DNA of 64,000 nucleotides from an uncultured Collinsella sp. (GCA_958451615.1 CAUDQR010000001.1:124001-188000), one strand, 5' to 3'; shown: positions 26,605 through 35,331, counted from the stretch's first letter. Notes: a model not told the origin generated them from the sequence alone. Numbers and translations: made by a program.

Positions 26605-27327
26605 ATGATCAAGAAGGTCATGGAGGACTACAAGGTCCTGTTGCGGAGCGTTCCCGCGGCAACGGTTTCGCTGTTTTTCGTGAGCGTCATCATGATGAAC
26701 CTGCTGGCCAACAAAGAGCTCATCAGCCTGCCGTATCTGGCACTCGATTGCGGCTTTGTGGTGAGCTGGGTTTCGTTTTTGTGCCAGGACATGATCTGCA
26801 AGCGCTTTGGCGCCAAGGCATCCATCAAAATCTCTATCCTCGCGCTGCTGGTCAATCTGGCCGTGAGTCTGTGCTTTTGGGCATGCTCGCTCACGCCCGG
26901 CATGTGGGGCGCCTACTACGACACGGGTATGATCGAGGTCAACACCGCCCTTAACGCCACCATCGGCGGCACCTGGTACGTGGTGCTGGGCTCTTCGCTG
27001 GCAATGCTCGTTTCTGCCGTGGTTAACTCCACACTCAACCAGTCGCTCGGCCGCATGCTCAAAAAGAATAACTTTGCGAGCTTTGCCTTCCGCTCTTATG
27101 TGTCCACGGGTGTTGGCCAGTTTATCGACAACTTGGTCTTTGCCATTGTGGTGAGCCACACGTTCTTTGGTTGGACCTGGGTGCAGGTTCTTATGTGCTC
27201 GCTGACCGGCGCTGTCGCCGAGCTGCTGTGCGAGGTCTTCCTGAGCCCCGTGGGCTACAAGGTCGTGCGTGGCTGGGAGCGTGAGAATGTGGGCGCCGAG
27301 TACCTCGAGCGCCACGCAACCGCCTAA
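26605..27327 (+). CDS. VUT/YhhQ-family membrane transporter
   Basis: 240 aa with about six membrane helices. The family is recognised by LANKELISLP near helix 1, WVSFLCQDMICKRFGAKASIKISI, and a conserved C-terminal stretch RSYVSTGVGQFIDNLVFAI. Characterised YhhQ proteins import queuosine precursors (7-cyano- or 7-aminomethyl-7-deazaguanine), but this branch may carry other vitamins. AAAGGAG sits before the ATG. The following SDR gene starts 9 bp after its stop, so the two are probably one operon. I found no known preQ1 riboswitch in the leader. Confidence 0.85.
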   Translation: MIKKVMEDYKVLLRSVPAATVSLFFVSVIMMNLLANKELISLPYLALDCGFVVSWVSFLCQDMICKRFGAKASIKISILALLVNLAVSLCFWACSLTPGMWGAYYDTGMIEVNTALNATIGGTWYVVLGSSLAMLVSAVVNSTLNQSLGRMLKKNNFASFAFRSYVSTGVGQFIDNLVFAIVVSHTFFGWTWVQVLMCSLTGAVAELLCEVFLSPVGYKVVRGWERENVGAEYLERHATA

Positions 27328-27336
27328 GGAGCAAGT

Positions 27337-28017
27337 ATGCGGGTTTTGATCACGGGCACTTCGGGCGGTATCGGAGCCGCGTGCGTGCAGCGCTTTTTGG
27401 ACGAGGGCCACGAGGTCGTGGGCTTTGATCTGCTATCGGCGGCGATCGAACACGAGCGCTACCGCCACCTGATCGTTGATGTCCGCGAGCCTAACTCGTT
27501 TCCAGGCGACCTTGAGCCACAGGTAATCGTGAACGTTGCCGGTGTGCAGGATTCGGCCGACGATATTGCCGCCAACCTGCGTGGCACCATCAACGTGACC
27601 GAGCGCTATGCCTTTGTGGGGGAGGGGCTTGCCGCCAAGCCGACACCGGCTATCAATTCCGTGGTCAATGTGGGGTCGGCAAGCGGGCATACGGGATCGG
27701 AGTTTCCCGACTATGCCGCCAGCAAGGGCGGCGTTATCGCCTACACCAAGAACCTTGCAAACCGCCTGGCGCCGCAGGCTATCGCCAACAGTGTGGACCC
27801 GGGTGGCGTTATTACGCCGCTCAACCGTTGCGTGATGGAAGACGAACACCTATGGAGCCAGATTATGGAACTCACGCCGCTTAAGCGCTGGGCCACCGCC
27901 CAAGAGATCGCCGAGTGGATCTACTTTGTGGGCGTGACCAACCGGTTTATGACCGGGCAGAGCCTGCTGATCGATGGCGGCGAGGCCGGCCGCACGCAAT
28001 TTATTTGGCCCGAATAG
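27337..28017 (+). CDS. Short-chain dehydrogenase/reductase (SDR) family protein
   Basis: 226 aa, slightly short for a classical SDR. The NAD(P)-binding motif TGTSGGIG is at residues 7-14, NVAG lies near 66-69, and the catalytic YxxxK is present as YAASK preceded by a conserved serine in NVGSASGHTG. The C-terminal PGGVITPL fits SDR enzymes acting on oxo-groups. The substrate is unknown. It follows the VUT gene closely with AAGGAG before its ATG, and a strong terminator follows. Confidence 0.88.
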   Translation: MRVLITGTSGGIGAACVQRFLDEGHEVVGFDLLSAAIEHERYRHLIVDVREPNSFPGDLEPQVIVNVAGVQDSADDIAANLRGTINVTERYAFVGEGLAAKPTPAINSVVNVGSASGHTGSEFPDYAASKGGVIAYTKNLANRLAPQAIANSVDPGGVITPLNRCVMEDEHLWSQIMELTPLKRWATAQEIAEWIYFVGVTNRFMTGQSLLIDGGEAGRTQFIWPE

Positions 28018-28020
28018 GAA

Positions 28021-28054
28021 ACGCGCCCGATGGAAAGCTGTCGGGCGCGTTTTT
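28021..28054 (+). terminator. Rho-independent terminator after the SDR gene
   Basis: A perfect 10-bp stem (ACGCGCCCGA, 28021-28030, with 28041-28050), a ten-base loop and a run of five T. It also lies before the 3' end of the convergent ung gene. Confidence 0.92.
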
Positions 28055-28067
28055 GATGTATCGATTT

Positions 28068-28793
28068 TTAGCCGAGGCAAGTCCAGTTGACAGGGGTCGA
28101 GCCGTGCTGTTCGAGTAACCGATTGGCAGCGGAGAAGGGATGCGACCCCATAAAAGCGGCAAGTTCTGCCGTGGCACGGTTGGCCGAAAGCGGCGAGGGG
28201 TGCGTAGAGGCCAGGCAGAACTTGCCGGTTGCCTTGCCCGCGCCGGTCGCGGCGAGCTTGCCCTCGACCATCTGCTGGGCAAAGCGGCCCCATGCCAAAA
28301 AGACGACCGGCTGGGGCAGCTGGCAGCAACGTTCGATAACGTAGTCGGTGAGCGTGCTCCAGCCCAGCTTGGCGTGTGAGTTCGCGGCATGCTCGCGCAC
28401 GGTGAGCGTCGTGTTGAGAAGCAGGACGCCCTGTTGTGCCCAGGGGGTGAGATCTCCCGTGGCGGGAATGGGGCAGCCCAGATCGGCGTTGAGTTCCTTA
28501 TAGATATTGCGTAGGCTCGGAGGCAACTTGGTTTGCGTCGCAGGCACCGAGAACGACAGCCCCATGGCCTGGTTGGGCCCGTGATAGGGGTCTTGGCCCA
28601 GGATGACGGCCTTGACCTGGTCGGCCGGCGTGTAGGCGAGGGCATTGAGGATGTCGTCTTGTGCCGGGTAGATGGTCTGCTCGGCACGCAGAAGGGCGAT
28701 GCGCTCGAGTAGCTGGTTCGTAGTGTCACGTACCGGCTGCGGCGCATCGCCCAACCAAGTTGCTATGTTGCGGTCGCGGGTTGCGGTGTCCAT
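28068..28793 (-). CDS. ung: Uracil-DNA glycosylase, family 1
   Basis: 241 aa, near the family's usual 220-240. It removes uracil from DNA at the start of base-excision repair. Motif A appears as VILGQDPYHGPNQAMGLSFS with the catalytic aspartate, and motif B as HPSPLSA with the catalytic histidine. VFLAWGRFAQ and LLNTTLTVR are also conserved. GGAG lies before the ATG at 28793. It is convergent with the SDR gene and separated from it by the terminator. Confidence 0.96.
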   Translation of the reverse strand: MDTATRDRNIATWLGDAPQPVRDTTNQLLERIALLRAEQTIYPAQDDILNALAYTPADQVKAVILGQDPYHGPNQAMGLSFSVPATQTKLPPSLRNIYKELNADLGCPIPATGDLTPWAQQGVLLLNTTLTVREHAANSHAKLGWSTLTDYVIERCCQLPQPVVFLAWGRFAQQMVEGKLAATGAGKATGKFCLASTHPSPLSANRATAELAAFMGSHPFSAANRLLEQHGSTPVNWTCLG

Positions 28794-28881
28794 GGGGCTC
28801 CTTTATGGCAGATGCTCTGTTGGTATCTATTGTAAAGGCGCACCGGTTGCCTTTATGCCACGGCTGTATGAAGAGCGGAGT

Positions 28882-29784
28882 CTACGAGACGTGCTCGGGC
28901 GCTCCTGCCATATGAGCGTGTCCATGTGCGCGAAGGCGCGGAAGCTCGACAGTTGCCGCCATGACGCCGGTGAGGATGAGGGCAGCGCCAAGGAAGGCGA
29001 TGGGGCTCAGGACCTCGCCGACCAGGAAAAACGAGAAGACGGCGGAGCAGACCGGCTCGAGCGAGAAGGCGAAGCCAGTGGTTTCGGCAGGTACGTGGGG
29101 CTGCACGAGCGTCTGGGTGATAAAGCCGTAGGCAGAGCAGATGAGTGCGAGCGCAACGATAACGACGATCTCGCTCGGCGTGCTGGGAAGCGTGAGGCCG
29201 CCAAAGGTAAATGCGGCGATACCCGAGAACAAGCCGCCGAAGCCCAGCTGCCAAACGCCCAGAGCCAGTGGATCGACTTCTTCGACAAAGCGCTTGGCGA
29301 TGATAATGTGGCCGGCATAGATAAAGGCCGAGAGCAGCATGATGATCGCGCCGGGATTCAGGCTGGTAAAGTCGGCGCCCGAGAGCAGCAACATGCCGCA
29401 GGTGACGATGGCTGTGCCGATGAGCACCTTGCGCTCGGGGCCGCGACGCAGCAGGGCCGCGTTGGCAAACGGCACGATCACGACCGTCAGGCTCTGCAAA
29501 AAGCCGGCGGTGGAGGCGGAGGTGAGGCTGGAGCCCAGGCACATGCAGGTGATCTCGGTTGCCATGATGGCGCCGATGATGGCGGCGCGGACCATCAGGT
29601 CACGGTTGATGCGCACCGCGTGCTTGTGGAAGAGCAGCAGGCAGGCCGCAAAGGCGATGATGCAGCGCAGCGCGACGATGCTCGTGGCGTTCATGCTGTC
29701 CATGCCGATCTTCATGAGGGGGTACGAAAAGCCCCATGCGACGGGAACGGAAAATGAGAGCGCGATTGCTTTTTTGCGATCCAT
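28882..29784 (-). CDS. EamA-type DMT-family transporter
   Basis: 300 aa with ten predicted helices arranged as two EamA repeats (first from AIALSFSVPVAWGFSYPLMK, second from LGVWQLGFGGLFSGIAAFT). DMT exporters move amino acids, amines, nucleosides or drugs; the substrate is not evident. AAAAGGAG precedes the ATG. The gene is divergent from the LysR regulator at 29943 with a shared 158-bp region, so that regulator probably controls it. Confidence 0.88.
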   Translation of the reverse strand: MDRKKAIALSFSVPVAWGFSYPLMKIGMDSMNATSIVALRCIIAFAACLLLFHKHAVRINRDLMVRAAIIGAIMATEITCMCLGSSLTSASTAGFLQSLTVVIVPFANAALLRRGPERKVLIGTAIVTCGMLLLSGADFTSLNPGAIIMLLSAFIYAGHIIIAKRFVEEVDPLALGVWQLGFGGLFSGIAAFTFGGLTLPSTPSEIVVIVALALICSAYGFITQTLVQPHVPAETTGFAFSLEPVCSAVFSFFLVGEVLSPIAFLGAALILTGVMAATVELPRLRAHGHAHMAGAPEHVS

Positions 29785-29864
29785 GGGACTCCTTTTGTTA
29801 CAGAACGGTTGCGCAAAAAGGATTCTGCTCCCAGATATGGATGTAGTAAAGCGAATGTATCTTC

Positions 29865-29883
29865 AGTATGATTAAGAAATACT
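29865..29883. promoter_or_regulatory. Candidate LysR-type operator between EamA and LysR genes
   Basis: AGTAT (29865-29869) and ATACT (29879-29883) form a 5-bp dyad with a 9-base spacer, containing the T-N11-A spacing preferred by LysR-type regulators. It lies 60 bp before the lysR start and 81 bp before the transporter. Confidence 0.5.
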
Positions 29884-29942
29884 AATGTTGGAAGAAAAAA
29901 CCCTGGCAAAACGTTTTACGGCTACATCGAAGTGGAGACACG

Positions 29943-30809
29943 ATGGCATCGCGGTATCAGATTGTATGTATGGTGGTCGATTGCGGCAGCCTGAAACGTG
30001 CCGCCGACGCGCTGGGCTATACGCAAAGCGCGGTGAGCCAGGCCGTCAAGGCGCTCGAGCGCGAGCTGGGCACCACGATTATCGAGCGCGGCAAGCAGGG
30101 CGTCTCGCTTACGCGCGACGGCAAACAGTATCTGCCGTATCTGCGCCAGATCGTAACGGCCGAGGCCGAGCTCGAGGGCAAGCGTCAGGAGTTGCTGGGG
30201 CTTTCATCGACCGACATTCGCATTGCGACGTTTACCAACGTAAGCCGTACCGTGCTGCCGCGCGTGATCCGCGACTTTGGGGGTCTGCATCCGGGCGTGC
30301 GCTTTACCCTCAAGCAGGGCGATTACACGCGCAACGCCCAATGGGTGCACGATGGCGTGGTTGACTTTTGCTTTACGGCGCGTGGATTTACCACGGGGCT
30401 TCAGAAGCGCGTGGCCTATCATGACGAGCTGGTGGCGCTGTTGCCAGCCGCCCATCCGCTGGCGGCAAAGGAAAAGGTGACGCTCGCCGACCTCGCGTCC
30501 GAACCGTTTGTGCTGCTGGATGAGGGCGAGCAGAGCCTGGTGCTCGATGCATTTGCGGCGCACGGGCTGTCCCCGCACGTGACAAGTGAGGTTACCGACG
30601 ACTACACCATTATGGCGATGGTGGAGGAGGGCCTCGGCGTGAGCATGCTCTACCGGCGTACGGTCGAGGGCATGCAGGCTGATATTTGCGTGCGTCCCAT
30701 CGTGCACGCTCCCTCACGCGACGTCGTGGCAGCCTGGCGCAGCTGGGATACCATGCCGATCGCCACGAGGCGCTTTATCGACTACATGAGCTCACATATC
30801 GTGAGCTAG
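29943..30809 (+). CDS. LysR-family transcriptional regulator
   Basis: 288 aa. The N-terminal winged helix (about 1-60) reads VVDCGSLKRAADALGYTQSAVSQAVKALERELGTTI, a canonical LysR pattern. The C-terminal effector domain (about 90-288) is a periplasmic-binding-like fold. It is divergent from the EamA transporter and likely regulates it, possibly with an amino acid or amine as inducer. GGAG lies before the ATG. Confidence 0.92.
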   Translation: MASRYQIVCMVVDCGSLKRAADALGYTQSAVSQAVKALERELGTTIIERGKQGVSLTRDGKQYLPYLRQIVTAEAELEGKRQELLGLSSTDIRIATFTNVSRTVLPRVIRDFGGLHPGVRFTLKQGDYTRNAQWVHDGVVDFCFTARGFTTGLQKRVAYHDELVALLPAAHPLAAKEKVTLADLASEPFVLLDEGEQSLVLDAFAAHGLSPHVTSEVTDDYTIMAMVEEGLGVSMLYRRTVEGMQADICVRPIVHAPSRDVVAAWRSWDTMPIATRRFIDYMSSHIVS

Positions 30810-30838
30810 TTGCCGATGCGCCACCTTGTTGGATGTGT

Positions 30839-32221
30839 CTAGCGCGCCCCAGTCTTAGCTTGCGCCAGACGATAGGTGCGTGCCGGATGGCAGAGCAATA
30901 CCGCCACGACCATAAAGAACGCTGTGGTGCCCAGGCTGATGGGGTAGACCATCATGATGTTCGCAAAGGTGCGGAAGTGCGGGAACACGCAGAACACCCA
31001 ATAGAAGCGGATGCCGCAGACGCAAATCATGGTGATGAGGGCGGGCATGAGCGAGATGCCAAAGCCGCGCAGATAACCGGACATGTTTTCGTAGAACATG
31101 CTAAAGGCGTACGCCGGGAAGATCGAGCACACGCGGATATAGCCGATCGAGACGATGTTGGGGTCGCTGTTGAACAACACCAGGATCTCGCGCCCCAGAC
31201 CGACGATGACGATAATCGTGGTGAGTGCAACGATGCCGCCTTCGACCAGGCAGACCTTGAGCGTTTTGGTGCAGCGGTCGATCTGGCGGGCACCGTGGTT
31301 TTGTCCCACAAAGGTGGTGCAAGCCTGGCTAAAGCTGTTGAGCAGGTTGTAGCACACGTACTCCAGGCTCATGGCAGCGCTGGATGCCGCCATGACCTCG
31401 GTGCCCAGGCTGTTGATGGCGGACTGGATGATGATGTTGGCGACGGCAAAGACAGCGCTTTGGATGCCGGCGGGCAGCCCGATCTTGACGATGCGCTTGA
31501 GGGCGATGGGGTCTAAGCCTAAGTCGCGTGGGGTGACGCGGACGACGGAGTCGGTCTTGAGCAGGTGGACAAAGAGTGTGGCGGCGCTGACGGTGTAGGC
31601 GATGGCGGTGGCGATGGCGACACCCGCGACGCCCCAGTGGAGTACGGGGACAAAGATGAGGTCCAGGCCAATGTTGAGGACGGTGGACACGGCAAGCGCC
31701 TGCAGCGGCATGCGGGTGATGCCGACGGAGCGGAAGATCGCGGCCTCAAAGTTGTAGAGCAAGATCGAGGGCATGCTGAGCAAAAAGACGCGCAGGTAGA
31801 GCGAAGCGAGCGGCATGGTCTCGGCAGGCACGTTGAGCGCAGCGAGCATGGGCTCGGCAAAGATCTCGCCCAGTGCGATGACGGCAAAGCCCACGAGTGC
31901 CATTAAAATCGAGGTATGGACGGCGCGTTTGACCATGTTCTGATCGTTGCGGCCGATAGCGTTGGCGATGACCACGTTGGAGCCAAGCGACATGCCAATA
32001 AAAAGGTTGAGCATAAGACTGGTAAGCGGAACATTGGAGCCGACCGCCGCCATGGCGAGGGTTCCCTGGTCGCCCGAGAAGTTACCGATGATGACCGTGG
32101 CGATGAGGTTCGACAGCTGCTCCAAGATGCTCGTGGCGGCCACGGGGAAGGCGAACAGGGGAATATTGCGCCATAGCGAGCCGGTGGTCATGTCAATGTG
32201 CTTAGATGCGGTGTCTGCCAT
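30839..32221 (-). CDS. MATE-family multidrug efflux protein
   Basis: 460 aa with 12 hydrophobic helices in two related bundles. Helix patterns (FAFPVAATSILEQLSNLIATVIIG, then PASVLSAS-like region replaced by MAASSAAMSLEYVCYN) fit the MATE/DinF group. Such pumps use Na+ or H+ gradients to expel cationic drugs or metabolites. Substrate unknown. It is convergent with the LysR gene and shares no operon with neighbours. Confidence 0.88.
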   Translation of the reverse strand: MADTASKHIDMTTGSLWRNIPLFAFPVAATSILEQLSNLIATVIIGNFSGDQGTLAMAAVGSNVPLTSLMLNLFIGMSLGSNVVIANAIGRNDQNMVKRAVHTSILMALVGFAVIALGEIFAEPMLAALNVPAETMPLASLYLRVFLLSMPSILLYNFEAAIFRSVGITRMPLQALAVSTVLNIGLDLIFVPVLHWGVAGVAIATAIAYTVSAATLFVHLLKTDSVVRVTPRDLGLDPIALKRIVKIGLPAGIQSAVFAVANIIIQSAINSLGTEVMAASSAAMSLEYVCYNLLNSFSQACTTFVGQNHGARQIDRCTKTLKVCLVEGGIVALTTIIVIVGLGREILVLFNSDPNIVSIGYIRVCSIFPAYAFSMFYENMSGYLRGFGISLMPALITMICVCGIRFYWVFCVFPHFRTFANIMMVYPISLGTTAFFMVVAVLLCHPARTYRLAQAKTGAR

Positions 32222-32282
32222 ACGCTCTCAATCTCTAATATGCTCTTTCGTGCTTATTTGCGCAGACGATGATACTCCTAAT

Positions 32283-32356
32283 CGACTAGTCGGCACTTAG
32301 GGACATTCCTTTTCTGCCGGCAGCTGGGGGACACTCCTTGTCTCTTCTATGACTAG
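32283..32356. repeat. Decayed family B-like repeat
   Basis: The stretch starts with CGACTAGTCGGC and ends with CTATGACTAG, the outer ends of family B. The inner arms are altered (TAGGGACATTCC and GGGGGACACTCC), so the stem is partly lost. It lies between divergent MATE and rlmA genes. Confidence 0.5.
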
Positions 32357-32371
32357 ATGGGGAAGGCGTGC

Positions 32372-32377
32372 GACAAT
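32372..32377 (+). promoter_or_regulatory. -10 element upstream of rlmA
   Basis: GACAAT lies 35 bases before ATG 32413. Confidence 0.42.
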
Positions 32378-32412
32378 GGTGGGCGTTGTGTTGTTCGCGC
32401 TAAGGAGTTGCC

Positions 32413-33225
32413 ATGTTGTTGTGTCCCGTTTGCCATGAGCCGTTGGTGGACGATGAGCGCGGTGCTGTGTGCGCGGGCGGACACCGGTTTGATCGTGCGC
32501 GCGAGGGCTATCTGTATCTACTGCGCTCGTCCAAGAGCGGCGACTCCATGGGCGATCCCAAGTCGCAGGCGCGTAGTCGTCGCGACTTTCTGAACCGCGG
32601 TTACTATGCGCCGTTGCGCGATGCGATGGTCGAGCTGGTGCGCAAGCAGGTGTCTGGGCGCGCGGCGTCTGCAGGCGTCCCCATGACCTTGCTCGATATT
32701 TGCTGCGGCGAGGGCTACTACACTAGCGCCATGGGTGCGGTGCCGGACGTGGATGCTTACGGTTTCGACCTGGGCAAGGAGATGGTGCGCCTGGCCGCCA
32801 AGCGCGGCGATGCGACCTACTTTGTGGCCAATATGAAGGACATCCCCGTGGCCGATGGCGCCTTCGATATGGTGACCGAGCTCTTCGCCCCCTTTAACGA
32901 GCGCGAGTTTGCCCGCGTGCTGGCGCCCGAGGGCTCGCTCTACACCGTGGTGCCGGGTGCCCGTCATCTGTTTGGGCTCAAGGAGGTGCTCTACGACACG
33001 CCGTACCTTAACGACGAGAAGCTGCCGAAGACGACCGAGCTCGAGTTGGTGGGAACGCAGCGGGTGTCTGCGAACATTACGCTCCAGACCCAGGCTGACA
33101 TCGAGGCGGTGTTCCAGATGACGCCGTACTACTACCGTACGCGCCCCGCCGACAAAGAGCGCCTGGCAAACCTGGACACCCTTCAAACCGATATCGACTT
33201 CATCATCGCCGAGTACCGCCACTAA
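32413..33225 (+). CDS. 23S rRNA (guanine-N1)-methyltransferase RlmA-like
   Basis: 270 aa. The N-terminal zinc-binding module has C4, C7, C20 and H24 (CPVCHEPL, then CAGGHRFD), followed by AREGYLYLL and a basic QARSRRDFLNRGYYAPL. The SAM-binding domain begins with LLDICCGEGYY. Together these are typical of RlmA proteins, which methylate N1 of a guanine in hairpin 35 of 23S rRNA (G745 or G748 type). The G748 branch (RlmAII) links to tylosin resistance in other actinobacteria; which branch this is cannot be read by eye. AAGGAG precedes the ATG. Confidence 0.85.
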   Translation: MLLCPVCHEPLVDDERGAVCAGGHRFDRAREGYLYLLRSSKSGDSMGDPKSQARSRRDFLNRGYYAPLRDAMVELVRKQVSGRAASAGVPMTLLDICCGEGYYTSAMGAVPDVDAYGFDLGKEMVRLAAKRGDATYFVANMKDIPVADGAFDMVTELFAPFNEREFARVLAPEGSLYTVVPGARHLFGLKEVLYDTPYLNDEKLPKTTELELVGTQRVSANITLQTQADIEAVFQMTPYYYRTRPADKERLANLDTLQTDIDFIIAEYRH

Positions 33226-33227
33226 TC

Positions 33228-33262
33228 TACCAAAAAGGGACAGGTTTATTTTGGCAGGTTTT
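33228..33262. repeat. Palindromic repeat family C, copy 1
   Basis: Contains CCAAAAAGGGACAGGTTT followed by ATTTTGGCAGGT. The core matches the copy at 53851-53884, but the left arm is shortened. Confidence 0.6.
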
Positions 33263-33276
33263 ATCTGGGCAAATGC

Positions 33277-33316
33277 AAAGGGCCGACCGCGGAGATGTGC
33301 GATCGGCCCTTTTTAG
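33277..33316. terminator. Bidirectional terminator between rlmA and a convergent gene
   Basis: A 14-bp stem with one mismatch (AAAGGGCCGACCGC, 33277-33290, with 33299-33312) and a run of T on the plus strand (TTTTT); the matching A-run gives T on the other strand. Confidence 0.85.
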
Positions 33317-33350
33317 TTGCTTGGCTGCAGAGGCTATGAGAAGCGAGCGC

Positions 33351-33752
33351 TTACAGGCGGTCCTTGTTCTCGGCCTTGACGGCGTGCGCCTGCTGAACAA
33401 AGAACAGGTCGTACACCACGATGACAAAGGCGCCAAAGTTGATGGCGTCGCCGCCAAACGCGGGAAGCGTGAGCACCGCCTGGGCAAGCGTGGCGACTGC
33501 AGCAACGATACCGAGCTTAAACGCGCCGTCAACCTGCGAAGGCTTGTTGGCACCCTTGATGCCCGCAACGCCCGCGGCAAGATCGATGAGGCCCTTGGCG
33601 ATAATCACGGCCGCGGCGAGCATGGCGTTCGATCCGTAGGTGGACTCGAACTTGCCGGTCGCGATGCCGGCGATTCCTATGACGAGACTGGCGATGCCCA
33701 GAACAAAATAAATCAGGGCAAGGATTTTGAGTGTCTTGCGAGTGAAGCTCAT
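33351..33752 (-). CDS. Small four-helix membrane protein of unknown function
   Basis: 133 aa from the ATG at 33752, which has AAAGGA six bases upstream; the longer frame is rejected. About four hydrophobic helices are visible: LKILALIYFVLGIASLVIGI, MLAAAVIIAKGLIDLAAG, LGIVAAVATLAQAVLTL and FGAFVIVVYDLFFV. The charged tail is short. The layout is like small uncharacterised actinobacterial membrane proteins, but no function can be assigned. Confidence 0.8.
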   Translation of the reverse strand: MSFTRKTLKILALIYFVLGIASLVIGIAGIATGKFESTYGSNAMLAAAVIIAKGLIDLAAGVAGIKGANKPSQVDGAFKLGIVAAVATLAQAVLTLPAFGGDAINFGAFVIVVYDLFFVQQAHAVKAENKDRL

Positions 33753-33979
33753 GGCTGGTCCTTTCGATACGAGTACGCCAACCTGGCGCACCCTATGTGC
33801 TGCACATATGGTGAAGCACATTGTAGTTCAACGCGGCGATGCATGCGCCTGAAAGCGTCTCTTGCCTGCACGGTTCAACCTTTCAAAAAGGAAAGCTGGA
33901 CGTAAGTCAAATCGATGGCAGCGCATGCGCGGCGCTGCGATGATGAGGCCATGGTAAGAGCTGGACCGAAGGAGGAGCC

Positions 33980-34123
33980 ATGATGTACGGAGTCAAGCAA
34001 GTGGATGAGCCGCGGTCGCTGGGAAGGCGCATGAGTGATTCTGTGATCGCTGCCGTGTGCACGGTATTGATGGCGGTGCTTTGCATTGGGATGCTGTGGA
34101 CCATGTCGCATGTGGGACAATAA
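33980..34123 (+). CDS. 47-aa single-helix membrane microprotein
   Basis: The frame ATG 33980 to TAA 34121 is preceded by AAGGAGGAGCC, a very strong ribosome site. The protein has a basic and polar N-terminus (about residues 1-20) and one hydrophobic helix (IAAVCTVLMAVLCIGMLW). An ATG one codon later is an equal start. It lies about 60 bp before rsmJ on the same strand. No family recognised; it is called from the ribosome site and coding layout only. Confidence 0.55.
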   Translation: MMYGVKQVDEPRSLGRRMSDSVIAAVCTVLMAVLCIGMLWTMSHVGQ

Positions 34124-34186
34124 CGGACGGTTGGGTGCCGACATGAATGGCGCCCATGTATTCGTTTTGTTTGCTAAGGAGTGTCC

Positions 34187-34891
34187 ATGGGCGTCGTCGA
34201 TCCCTTTTCTGTTGCTCGGGCTGCTGGGCTCGAGCTCGTGCGGACGTCCGAGGGCCTTACGCTCACCGACGGCACGATGGAGTTGCGTGCCGATTTTGGC
34301 CGCATGCTTCCACGGCTCAAGCAGGGTCGTCTGCAGCAAGAGCTGTTGGTAAAGGCTGCGCGCACAAAAGGCATCGAACAACCATGGGCGATTGACGCCA
34401 CGGCAGGCTTTGGCGAGGATTCGCTGCTGCTGGCGGCAGCGGGCTTTACCGTCGATCTGTATGAGCAGGATTGCGTGATCGCGGCGCTGCTCCAGGATGC
34501 CCTGGATCGCGCGGCAGATGATTCGGCGCTTGCGGCCGCCGTGGCGCGCATGCACTTACATGCGGGCGAGGACAGCATTGCCGGCCTTCGCCATACGGCT
34601 GAGCTGGTCGAGCGCGATGAGCTCGCGGCTCCCGACGTGGTGTATCTGGACCCCATGTTTCCTGAGCGCACCAAGAGCGCGGCGGTCAAAAAGAAGTTCC
34701 AGCTCTTGCACCATCTGGAACAGCCGTGTGCCGATGAGGAGACGCTGGTTAAAACTGCGCTTGCAGTGCGGCCGCGCAAGGTCGTTATCAAACGGCCGGT
34801 GAAGGGCCCATTGCTTGCCGGCGTTAAGCCGAGCTATCAGCTTGCGGGCAAGGTCGTCCGCTACGATGTTTTGGTGCCGCCGCGCCCGTAG
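34187..34891 (+). CDS. rsmJ: 16S rRNA (guanine-N2)-methyltransferase RsmJ-like
   Basis: 234 aa from ATG 34187, five bases after AAGGAG; an in-frame GTG at 34181 lies within the site. The SAM pocket is AIDATAGFGEDSLLLAAAGF. The family signature DPMFPERTKSAAVKKKFQLL and a C-terminal KRPVKGPLLAG are typical of RsmJ (YhiQ), which methylates G1516 in 16S rRNA. The position of modification is known from E. coli and assumed here. Confidence 0.9.
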   Translation: MGVVDPFSVARAAGLELVRTSEGLTLTDGTMELRADFGRMLPRLKQGRLQQELLVKAARTKGIEQPWAIDATAGFGEDSLLLAAAGFTVDLYEQDCVIAALLQDALDRAADDSALAAAVARMHLHAGEDSIAGLRHTAELVERDELAAPDVVYLDPMFPERTKSAAVKKKFQLLHHLEQPCADEETLVKTALAVRPRKVVIKRPVKGPLLAGVKPSYQLAGKVVRYDVLVPPRP

Positions 34892-34958
34892 CCTGCGCGT
34901 GATGGCCGGCGATGTGTCGGTGCCGTGCCGCTGCGTGAGCGCCGCTCCGTTGCGGAGC

Positions 34959-35255
34959 CTATTTCCAAGGATGCGACGTCAGATGCCACCCGCCGCAGTA
35001 TTCGCATTTGTAGCAGGCCAAACCACGCCGTCCACGGTTTTCGCAGTCGGCCATAACGGCCTCGGCCTCGGCGCGTGTGTCGTAGCGGTTTTTGCGCTCG
35101 CACGATTTGTAGCGCCAAGCCTCATCGCGCTCGGCGTCCAGGGCATCGCGGCGCTCGTCCTCGCGCGCAAACAGGTCGCTCATATCGCCGCCGGTGGCAG
35201 CGCCCAAAAACTCGCTTTTGGCCTTTGACCAGGCGGCTCGCTTTTTGCTTCCCAT
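34959..35255 (-). CDS. Small CxxC/CxxC-containing protein of unknown function
   Basis: 98 aa from ATG 35255, which lies just after AAGGAG; an ATG at 35288 gives 109 aa but has no site. The N-terminus is basic and helical. The C-terminus has a KNRYDTRAEAEAVMADC segment and a compact CYKCEYCGGWHLTSHPW ending, so a C-x2-C-x2-C with histidine, resembling a small zinc finger. The pattern recalls phage and plasmid-type small zinc proteins, but I do not recognise a named family. Confidence 0.7.
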   Translation of the reverse strand: MGSKKRAAWSKAKSEFLGAATGGDMSDLFAREDERRDALDAERDEAWRYKSCERKNRYDTRAEAEAVMADCENRGRRGLACYKCEYCGGWHLTSHPWK

Positions 35256-35280
35256 CCGCTCCTTGCCCTTTCCAAACGCT

Positions 35281-35308
35281 GGTATCATTGCTCAATCAAA
35301 GTGATACC
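35281..35308. promoter_or_regulatory. Dyad between divergent CxxC-protein and GNAT genes
   Basis: GGTATCA (35281-35287) and TGATACC (35302-35308) form a perfect 7-bp inverted repeat with a 14-base spacer. It lies 26 bp upstream of the small gene start and 23 bp before the GNAT gene, a good position for an operator. Confidence 0.5.
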
Positions 35309-35331
35309 AATAAACGTGAGGTCGCCGCGTG

